From NCBI GenBank assembly GCA_019693395.1, contig JAAMXP010002880.1, forward strand, positions 1-10,463: a stretch of DNA of 10,463 nt. The letters run 5' to 3'. The notes beneath the pieces are model-generated. The model had not been told where the DNA came from. It was given only the letters and a program-made list of their open reading frames with translations, and did no database searches. Within the stretch, counting starts at the first letter, position 1. Each line of letters starts with the position of its first letter. The position numbers were made by a program, and so were the translations under genes. Below, piece after piece: positions 1 through 10,300 of the stretch. The DNA is from Ettlia oleoabundans. Taxonomy: Eukaryota > Chlorophyta > Chlorophyceae > Chlamydomonadales.

Positions 1-30
1 GCCCGGGGCGGGGGCGGGGGCTAAAAAAAC

Positions 31-1534
31 CAAGCTTGTATGGCCTTGCAGCTCACCTCCAGAGCAGCAGGGCTCAGGTTGCCGTCCAGCATGACTACGG
101 GCGCGGCCGCTATCGCCGCCGCCACGGCCGGCGCACGCAGCAGCGGCGGCGCCAGCTGTTGTTCCAGCAGCGCCACGTCAGCGACACAGGCCGCCACTTC
201 GCCGCCGAGGTCAAACACCACCGCCACTGTGGGGGTTGCGCCGCCTGGCAGCTGTGTGATGAGGGCGGTACTGAGCCTGCACATGCAAGTACATAAGGCA
301 GCTAGAAAGTGGGGAAGGCAGGAGGCTGAAATAATTGCAAGGAGGAAAGCGAGTTAGGGAGCAAGGAGGCACCCCCCGTCTGGGGGACACCCACCCTAAA
401 GACTTCCTGGGACATGAAGGGAATCCCAGGGATACCCTGCTACACTCGCCCTAAGGACCCCAGTGCTGCAGCAGCGCAGAACCCGCAAAGCCGATAATGG
501 ATTTACCCCTACTGCCAAATGGGAACCTGGACGAACATAGGGAGCTCTGAGGCACCCCTGTTGTACGTCCTGGGGACAACCACCCTAATGACTTCCTGTG
601 ACAACAAGGGAATCCGGGGGGACACCCTTGTACGCTCACCCCAGGGACCCCCCAGAGAACCCCCCAAAGAATCCCCGGGACACCCCGTTATACTCCCCCT
701 AAAGACTCCCAGTGCGGCAGGTAGGCGCCCCTAATTTTGGGCCCTGAGGACACTCACCCTAAAGACTCCCAGTGCTGCAGCAGCGCAACACCCGCCAGGT
801 CATCGCCCACAGCTGACACCAGCAGCGGCAGCGGCAGCGCCAGCGCATTGGCAGGCTGGGGCGCTGTGTTGGAGATGCTGCTGGGTGCCGGGCCCAGGCC
901 GCCGCTGGCTGTTTTGCCGCTTTGCGCCGCCGTTTTGAGCAGCAGCGTCAGAGCTTCGGCCACGTTGCGAGCCACGCCACCTGCGGTCAGAGCTCGCAGG
1001 TCGTATGGGGGGTGCATTCCTTTGGCTGTCAAGAGGCACGGCAGTGTTAAGGATGCATGCATGCGGTCGGTGGGGGAGGCTCAGGCAGTTGTGTTGTTCA
1101 CATGACTCGCATGGACGCTTGCCCACCACTAGCCATAGCTTCTATCCAAAGATATAAACGTTTATATTGTGGTACATTAGTATGCATTATGCTCAGGGCT
1201 CACATGAATTGGCAGCGACACGCCAACAGCCACCACCTCCGCCAGCCCGCAACAAACAAACACTACCTGACAACTGGGTGACCCTTCCAGGCACGGAGCC
1301 CCCTCTCTGCACGTCAGCAGGGCCGCTGGGGTGCGCTTGGAGGTCCATGACCATTCCACCGACCAGAACAACAGGCCCCTGTAGCGTCGGGTGTTGCGAC
1401 GTCCCTGCCGCAGCAGCACGGCAGCGCTGCTTGACCGGCGCAGAGGCATCGCTGAAGGGCTCGAGTTGACCGCTGCATCCCTCGCATGTGAGATGGCCTT
1501 GCAAGACCAGCAACCGTCCGCTAGCGCGGTTCAT
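31..1534 (-). CDS. PUKI: Pseudouridine kinase (PfkB family, plant PUKI type), partial: C-terminus beyond left edge
   Basis: This enzyme phosphorylates pseudouridine to pseudouridine 5'-phosphate, the first step of pseudouridine breakdown, which occurs in peroxisomes in plants. Three exons are visible on the minus strand: 1534-1267, 1025-758 and 276 to 57 or 31. Junction phases (1, then 2) agree. Family landmarks in order are a PfkB start with GGMVMDLQAHP (residues 59-69), PGRV (82-85), GGVARNVAEA (105-114), VSAVGDDLAG (159-168), LLQHWESLGLST (171-182), VVFDLGGEVAA, and MLDGNLSPAALE near the exit. The start at 1534 is chosen because RLLVLQGHL (residues 7-15) fits the PTS2 pattern R-L-x5-H-L, with Cys17 just after it. 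The frame stays open to an ATG at 1705, but that start would bury the signal. Exon 3 ends either at a GTGAGC donor (57) or, because SCKAIQ still resembles the family, near 31. Exon 2 could also start 27 nt further in, in the same phase. The C-terminal ATP/catalytic motif lies outside the window. Confidence 0.87.
381..788. repeat. Degenerate repeats in pseudouridine kinase intron 2 that include the exon-2 donor edge
   Basis: A block of about 45 bp occurs at 381-427 and again at 571-616. A second element, which includes the end of exon 2 and its donor, occurs at about 441-491, 690-720 (shorter) and 751-795 (the real exon edge). On the minus strand the real donor is GTGAGT; the corresponding positions in the copies read GCGAGT and GGGAGT. 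Together these account for most of intron 2 (757-277). Confidence 0.8.
1152..1167. repeat. 16-bp perfect palindrome in pseudouridine kinase intron 1
   Basis: ATATAAACGTTTATAT is its own reverse complement. It lies in the middle of intron 1 (1266-1026), an AT-rich island in GC-rich surroundings. It could be a protein-binding site or form a cruciform, or simply be chance. Confidence 0.6.
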
Positions 1535-2310
1535 GTCCGCTGGTCGCAGAATTACGAAGTATTTACGGAGGGCAGCAGCGGTATTATGTAGAAAGGATGA
1601 ACAGGGCAAACGAAGGCAGCCGGATAGATAACGCCGACACGAGCAGGAGAGCTTAAAGGGCGGCACTGCCAGCTCAGTTCCCGCATGTGTTGCCGGCAAG
1701 GGCATTGCACTGCGTTGTGTTGTGCTATGGTTGCCTTATCCCACATCATCACTCGACTCGTCAGGATTTCTGGGCATATCCGAGATGCAGAATGTGTGGG
1801 GTCCCTGCCGCCTTTCACCGGCTGCTGCAAGCCTTGCCGGAAGGTGCGCGCCGGGTGGCGTCAATTTGGATCTCCACCCTGCCTAGCACCCAATAGCACC
1901 CTCACCAGCCTCCCCGCCCCCTGCTCCAGAACTTTTACGCCTTCAGCAGTTCATCGATGTCCTCTGTATCACATGGCAGCGGCGTCATTGTTGGCGGCAG
2001 GACAATAGCGTCCATATTCTGTCCTTTTCTGTATCAACTCTCCTGAACTTCAGTATTCTTCTGTAGCCCCTGTGTTGCAGCTGTAACATCTTATTTGCAG
2101 GGAGCCTTGCGGCGAGTACTGCTTCCAACGCTGCACAAACAAATGCCTCGCCGCCTTGCTGGCGGCAGCTTAGCTGGCAGCGGAAGCAGCAAACGGGAGA
2201 CTGCGGTGCATTCAAGCCGAGCGCTCACCTTCAATCATATCATCGCCTTCAACACTTATATCGCCCGGGAGCGCTTAACGTCGCACAAGCAGCTTGCCGT
2301 GACTTGCTAA
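1535..2310. promoter_or_regulatory. Divergent intergenic region between the pseudouridine kinase and ADAT2 genes
   Basis: The stretch between the two divergent start codons must hold both 5' UTRs and both promoters. I see no clear TATA box or paired motif. It contains a short plus-strand ATG frame at 1973-2008 (MAAASLLAAGQ) that could be an upstream ORF of ADAT2, and an acceptor-like TTATTTGCAG ending at 2100 that would suit a 5' UTR intron. Neither is proven. No open frame here resembles a known protein. Confidence 0.45.
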
Positions 2311-3808
<1,498 letters not shown>

Positions 3809-4377
3809 ACTATGTGCTCAGTAGGTTCCTAGTTTTCTCAATTGCGCCGTTTATCATCGACTAACGCCTCGCTGTGCATCACGCTATCTATATCTGTATA
3901 ACCAACAACCGCCAAACTTGAATTTACATGTTAATGAACTAGGAAGTCCAGCGTTTCGTGTGGCCACTGGCAATATAAGGAGATGGAGGGGGCACACTTT
4001 TGAGTGGTGGAAATTCCAGGATGCAAACTTTGTACATGATTCATACGTCAGGCATGCGCATGGTGTGCTGGTGCTTGTGGCGGCACCATACAAGAAGCGC
4101 CACCACATAGCACGCAAACAATGTCGCCTCACGCCCTGAGCAGGTTCCACGCCAGCAAGCGGTACGGGATGATCCAGGCAGGCAGCGGTACAGGATCCAG
4201 ACAGGAAGTGGTACAGGAAATCAGCACTGAAAATTAAAGAGGGAATGCATGGCAAGACAACCACATGGGAAATGTCGTAGATGGGATTTGGCAGACTGCA
4301 CAGCTATGCACTGCCTTGCCTGACGCGCCAGATTGCACACTGCTGGCAAAGCTACGATTCCTGGTCATGTGCTGCGC
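3809..4377. other. Convergent 3' region between ADAT2 and the importin gene
   Basis: The stretch lies between two facing stop codons and holds both 3' UTRs. No exon-like match is visible on either strand. The minus strand has one exact TGTAA at 3928-3924. The plus strand has no exact TGTAA; the nearest variant is TGTATAA near 3896. If the minus-strand signal is used, the importin 3' UTR would reach almost to the ADAT2 stop, so the two transcripts could overlap. Confidence 0.6.
3924..3928 (-). terminator. Candidate polyadenylation signal (TGTAA) for the importin-like gene
   Basis: TGTAA is the usual polyadenylation element in many chlorophyte green algae. This copy sits about 450 bases downstream of the TGA at 4380-4378 on the minus strand, a plausible 3' UTR length for such algae. 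The call depends on the algal assignment; the pentamer alone is common by chance. Confidence 0.4.
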
Positions 4378-7300
4378 TCACATGCTGTCGCCCATGGAAT
4401 CTCCGCCGTTCAGCGCCATGACAGGCCCCGCACTGCCGACGGCACTATTCAGTAGCACATTCACACCTGCCCCTCCTCCTCCCCCTCCGTTGGTACCGCT
4501 TGTACCGCTGCCACCATCCAAGGGCTGTCCCGCCATGAGGCGCGTGAGTTGCTCCGCCAGCAGCGGATCTGTGCGGGTTAGTTGGCGGCGAATCTCCTCC
4601 TCACCCATCCAGCTAACAACCTTGGAAGCTGCCGCCTTAGCCGCCTCCCGCGCATCTATGGCCTTGAGAGGGTCTGAGCGGGCCAGCGCTAGGCGGCGCA
4701 GAGCCAGGTGGTCGGCATGGGCTGGATCCTCCACCTGCAACACACAGCAAGTGGGTTTGGAACTTTCTGAGGCGGCAATCAGATGATCTGAGCAGCAAGC
4801 AGATGAGTTGAGGGGCGGAAACAGGCAGCTCTTAGCTCTGACGGTGATATGAAAAAACATATATTGAATAATACAGGTCCATTCCGTGCCAATTAGACAC
4901 GGCGGCCTGTCTACCACCAAGGGTGATATACAAAGCATGCATTGAGGAATACCAGCCCCAATGCATGCAGACCCAACAGCCGTTCCTTGGAGTACCCTCA
5001 TCCCTTTCCCCTGAGCCAAACTAACGTATACACACTTTCCCTTACATCAGTCTACCCCATATCCCCTTGCCCTTGAGCCAGCCACCCACCGTCATCTCCT
5101 GCAGCCGCTGCTGGTCCCGCGCAAACAGCTCCTGCTCACGAGCGGCGCGGATGCCTGAAACGACAGTGGGATCGCAGAGGGAGGGCAAGACGCCTGACAT
5201 GAGTATAGGATGGGGGTAGCTAGGGTAGAATGGAGTGGGTAAGGGAGAGCGCGACGCTTGACATGGCAGTGGGATGCATGAGGGAGGGCATTGACGAGGT
5301 GCTCCCCTTACACACAGGAGGAACACGCATTGAACGTAGCGATCCAAACGTCATAAAGCCAGCAAGCGTTGGCAAACAGTTGCAGCAACAGTTTCCTCAA
5401 GCAAGCTGCGCCTTCACGAGGTAACATGCACACATTGAGGATTCCAAAAGCAACTGCAGCAACACTGATCCAAAACAGCTGCGCCTGTATAAGGTCACAT
5501 GCAGACATTGGAAATCCCCCCACAATGGGTCAAATCACCGCACCTAGCATGAGTGCCTTGGCTGCTAGCTCGGGTGTGTGCAGCGGCGGGCAGGTGTCGG
5601 CATACAGCAAGCTGCATAGCGTGACCGCAGCGCGATGGCGCCTCACCCTACAGCAGGGGAGTAGGAAGCAGTACATGCTTCTGGCACTTGTGTGGACTAA
5701 GTCCATAAACAAACAGCAACTGTCCAGCCGCAGTGGGCGTCACCCAAGGGGGATGGATGGCAGAAGATCTGCCCAAAACCACCCATCAATCAGCACCCAG
5801 CAGCATGGCGGTGTGGCAATACGAGACACCAAATCTATACCATTTACCCAGCCCACCCACCACCATGTACCCCAGCACGGCAAGCCCAGCCCACCCACCA
5901 CCCAGATAACCGAGCACTGCAAGCCTAGGCCACCCACCACACAGTACAACGACGGCGTAGCTCAACAATGCCACCAAACTATGTATCTGCTGCCTCTACC
6001 TTCATAACAGCCAGCCCCTCCTAAGTAGACTAAACTGGTGGCCTTGACAGCCACCAGACTGGGACTCTCTGCCTTTGAGTAACCAACAGATGACCCACCT
6101 GCCCATCACCCCCACAGTCGGCACAAACATCTCTGCAATGTCTCGTGCCCCGCCCAGCAGCACCCAGCGGTGGAGCAACCTGCACGACCAGGCAAGCACA
6201 CAGCACCTGTCAATAGTGGGGTTATTGGCACGAGCGGGCAAGCACCCAGCAGGTGAGAAATGCTAGTGGGCTGATGATGCACATACGGGAGACACGACCC
6301 GTGCAAAAGAGGCGGCTACCGGGCGGCTACCGCCAGCAGCCTGAAGCGGCAAACAGCAACCGCAGGCAGTGCCTGGCGGCCGGAAATGCACCAAGAGGAA
6401 AGAAGCAACACATGAACTTGGGAACAAAGTCCTGCGCAGAGTTAGGCACACCCCGGCCGATTTATTCCATCAAGCCTGCTCCCCAGTGCCTATTTGGGCT
6501 GCAAACCATGGCTAAATGCAGCAGTCACGCATCCAGGCATTTTATGGGAGAGGGCCTCAAGAACCTTCCATTGACGCACCTAGTCTCTGCCTCGGTATCA
6601 TTATCTAGTAGCGCCGGCAGCAGGCCCGGCTGCTTGAACAAGATGCGGCTGATGGGCTGCAGGGCAATATGTGGGAACATAGACGCAGTAAACACAAGCC
6701 CAGACAACGTGATCACGGCAGCAGAAATTGCAACAGAGAACAAGGCAGCCAAATCAACTGGCAGAAGAACAGCCGACAGGAGAATGGGCAGATTGGTTGT
6801 CACAGCAGGCAGGCATGCATGCAGGCAGGCATGCAGGCAGCCAGCAGTGTCCCTGAGGCACTACAACAGGTAGAAAGCGAGGCGGCGCTGACACAGGGAG
6901 CAGAGTAGCTTGCCAACACACCCCTCGCACACACAGGATCCTCAAAACACCATCAGCAAAGGCTAGAACAATTGTCGCAGCAAAGGCTAGGACAACTGTC
7001 GATGCAGAAGCCAACTAGGTGTATGATTCCATCCTCCCTTTCCAACTACCCTCCCATTCCACCCATCTTGAGGCAGGTTTCCACCCACCCTCCCATTCCA
7101 CCCACCTCTAGGCAGGTTTCCACCAGCCCAATCCCCTGCTGGGGCAGCCTGGCCGAACCCCCTCCAAAGTCTACAGCCGCAAGCGCCGCCGCCGCCTTGG
7201 CCGCCGGCTGCAGCTCGGGAGGCACCTGAAGCTCCCCTTGCTGCCCGCCACCACCCGCCGCCGCTTGTTCGCTCAGCTGCACCAGCAGTGCCAGCACGGC

Positions 7301-10300
7301 TGCGGCCGCCCTGGTCTCACTAGCTAGCTCGGGTGTAAGCCCCTTCTGTGGCGGCATCTGCGGCAAGCGGCGCCCCGGCACCGCTGAGGCGAGTAGCTGC
7401 TGCACGGTGGCCCGCTGCTCCCTGACAGCGACAAGCGTGGCATCGAGTCTATCGGTGATGGCGGCGGCAAGCTGGCCCAGCAGGGGTGCCACCGCTTGCA
7501 TACCTGAAGCAGTGGTTTCCAGCGGGAGCAGACCAAAAAACGGAATACGTGAACAGGATGAGGATGCCAAATCTTTATTTGAATGTGGGCTGAAAAAGTG
7601 GCGGGCTGGCTGGCGGAGTGTGCGTGTCCAGCACACGCATAGGCAGCACACCACCTGCGACATAGCAGTTAGATAGCACAAACACATTCTTCTGCCAGAA
7701 GAGTAGGATAGGCACACCTCCCAGCAGCGCATGGCCTTCCGCAATCTTCAGGCAGGAGGTTGTGTCCTGGCCGCGGCGTAGGACGGGCGGCAGCCTCTGA
7801 ACAAACATCTCCTGCAAGAAGAAGGACAAAATCACGGGGTAGGATGCAGGGAATGAGCACTGCATATTCCCCACTGCGCATGTCGCCCCTTGCACGTTTC
7901 ACTTCTTAGTTCTACATGAGGAAAGTTGGAGAAGGACTTTGTGTTGGCTGCCGTTAGTGAGCAGTGTAGACCACAATTTAGCCTGCTCAGGCTATAGAAT
8001 CCTCCATCTTTTGAAGTGTCTGTGTCGCAAGTTCCATTGCGGTTAGGCAGACTGTAAACACAAAAAGCAAAGCAAAGCAAAGCTGGACAGCCCAGCAGAG
8101 CGAAACCCAGATGGCGCCCATGTGCATAGTATGCCTGTTGTGCTGATGCCAGACCCACCCATTTGCATACGCAGCAACCTGAAGACAACACCCCGGCTTA
8201 CAATGACTGGCTCATGCTCATCCGCCAGCTGACACGATCAAGCAATGCTGCACACTTACATAAAGCACAGCGATGCAATCAAACAAAACCAAAATCCAGC
8301 AGCCTACAGCGGCTCTTGACAGCTGCTTCTTTGTGAGGACCAACACCACTAACCACAACAACACCCAGCTGGCCTGAAGCGGCTGCAGGATGCAGCAGCT
8401 GTTGAAACCTGCATCATCCTTGAACCAATACGACTACACCAGCAGTTGGCCCTCACCGGCAGCGGCTCTTACAACTGCTGCTTCACGAGGAGCAACGCAC
8501 CTAATAATAACTAAACCCAGCTGGCCTGAAGCGGCTGCTGCAAGCTGTGGCAGCTGTTGGACCCTGCAATACCCTTTACGAATACGAACTACACCAACGG
8601 TTGGCCCTCACCGGCGGCTGCTGCTGCAGCTGCTGCCTTGTGAAAAGCAACACTTCTAACCACAACCGACCCAGCTCACCTGCAGGGGCTGCGGCAGCTG
8701 CTCGCTTGTGGTCAGCACAGCCGTCCACAGGCGCATGCCGTCATCGATCAACGGCTCGCTGTCCGCGCTGCCTGCAAGGGGGAAGCAGGGCACAGTGCAA
8801 ACACACACCGGGCACGTTTTGGTGGTTGGCAGCAGCCGCACAACTTCAGTAAAGCTACCAAGGGAAGAAAAGAGGCTGCGCAATGCAGAACGGTGGGACT
8901 ATTTGCTGCCTTGTTCCAAATGCAAACGGACTTCAACGAGCATGACAAGTCATTCGAGAGGATGGGAGCATTTGACAAGGCAGGAGGTCGGCTCACCTAG
9001 GTTGGTGGCATGCTGCAGTAGCGGGAACAGCAGCCCGGCCACACGAGGGTCTGCCACTGCCGCTGATCCTAGGCGTAGGAGCAGGTGCGTCACTGCAGAG
9101 GGAAATGTGAGGAGGAAAAGAAGGTGAGCGGGGATGGCGTAACTGGTTGCTGCTGTTGGGGTAGGATGGGGCTGGTGCAAATGGTTGCTGGCGTGGTGGA
9201 AATGCAAGGCTGGCACAGCTGGTTACTATTTGTTGTGTGCAGATCAAGACGGGGTGCACACATGGCAAGCAGTTAAGCAGGCTAGCTGGGTGGCGAGTGG
9301 CCAAGCACACGGGGAAGCATGTGGACAAGCAAGGAGCTGCGCTGCTAGTGGGCCGATGAGGACCTGAAATAAAAGCTTCAATTTCTAGCATGCCCACCCA
9401 ACCAACCCACCTGTGGATATTAGGGCAGAGTGGAGACGTGCCAGACCGCCCACGCCCTGCTGCTGCCGTTGGCTGATGACTTGCCACACCTGCATGATGT
9501 ATGGGTGGGTGGGTTGGTGGAAGCAAGTGTGGGGGAGGCTGACACCACAAGTGTGCTTTAAGCAGGGCGCTGCAAGCCTTTCTGGCCGTATCAGCTACCT
9601 GCCATCCCACCCAACCCCGCATCTACAACATACCATCTTCCCGCTCACCTGTCGCAATGCGTATAACACCAGCCCACCCGCCTACGGCAATGCGTATACC
9701 ACCTGGCCCCCGCCTGCGGCAATGGGCTGCTTATCCTTGCTAGATGCGGGCGCAGCCGGCCACCCCTTATCTACCACACACTACCTACCCACCCACCTGA
9801 GGCAATGCGCTGCATATCGTTGCCAGATGAGGGCGCAGCCGGTCACCGAGCAGCTCGACCGACGACGACACACACTGCAGCACTCGCACCTGCACAGATA
9901 GGATTGGCAAATAGGGTGGGCAAATTGGGTCGGCAGTTTGGATTAGGGACAACCATCTACATGGGTTGGGGAGTGGTGTGACGACACACACGGCAGCACT
10001 TGCAGCTGCAAAAGGAGCGAACAGCAGTAATGGTGCAACGCCGGGTGGCACATCACAGCGTGGGGTGCACATGGGAAGTTGTGGTGGGATGGGGTGGCAG
10101 GGGTTGGCCAGGACATTCGCTCAACTCCAACTTTGTGATGCTAAGTAAAAGGCAGGGTGAGAGACGCTTAAGGCAACAGGCACCAACGTCGCATCAGCTA
10201 GTCAGAACCTCCTCCATGTGCAAACACTAGGCATTGCTTACCTGCTGGCTTATTGCACATCCTCAAACCCCACCAGCTCTAGCACACGCTGTCAAAGCCC

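Noticed and set aside
381..720. Mobile element insertion in PUKI intron 2
   Set aside because: There are no terminal inverted repeats, target-site duplication or transposase frame. The repeats match the neighbouring exon edge instead.
1535..1705. Longer pseudouridine kinase start at 1705
   Set aside because: The frame is open, but it adds 57 non-conserved residues ahead of a PTS2 signal that needs to be near the N-terminus.
2093..2310. Possible upstream ADAT2 coding exon after the acceptor-like TTATTTGCAG
   Set aside because: The ADAT2 exon 1 frame has a TAA directly before its ATG and the translated stretch shows no family match. At best it is a 5' UTR intron boundary.
4265..4786. Plus-strand open frame of 173 codons
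   Set aside because: It is the complement of importin exon L, whose minus-strand reading matches the family tail.
5369..6007. Plus-strand open frame of 212 codons
   Set aside because: It runs antisense across exon J and intronic repeats of the importin gene and reads as low-complexity His/Pro/Thr sequence with no family resemblance.
6253..6873. Plus-strand open frame of 206 codons
   Set aside because: It is antisense to exon H and the surrounding introns. Its composition follows the repeats, and the minus strand explains the conserved part.
8302..8700. CRISPR-like array
   Set aside because: The repeats are degenerate, about 153 bp long, lack unique spacers of regular size, and lie in a eukaryotic intron.
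9413..9901. Plus-strand open frame of 162 codons
   Set aside because: It is antisense to importin exons B and C and the exon-edge repeats, with no recognisable motif.
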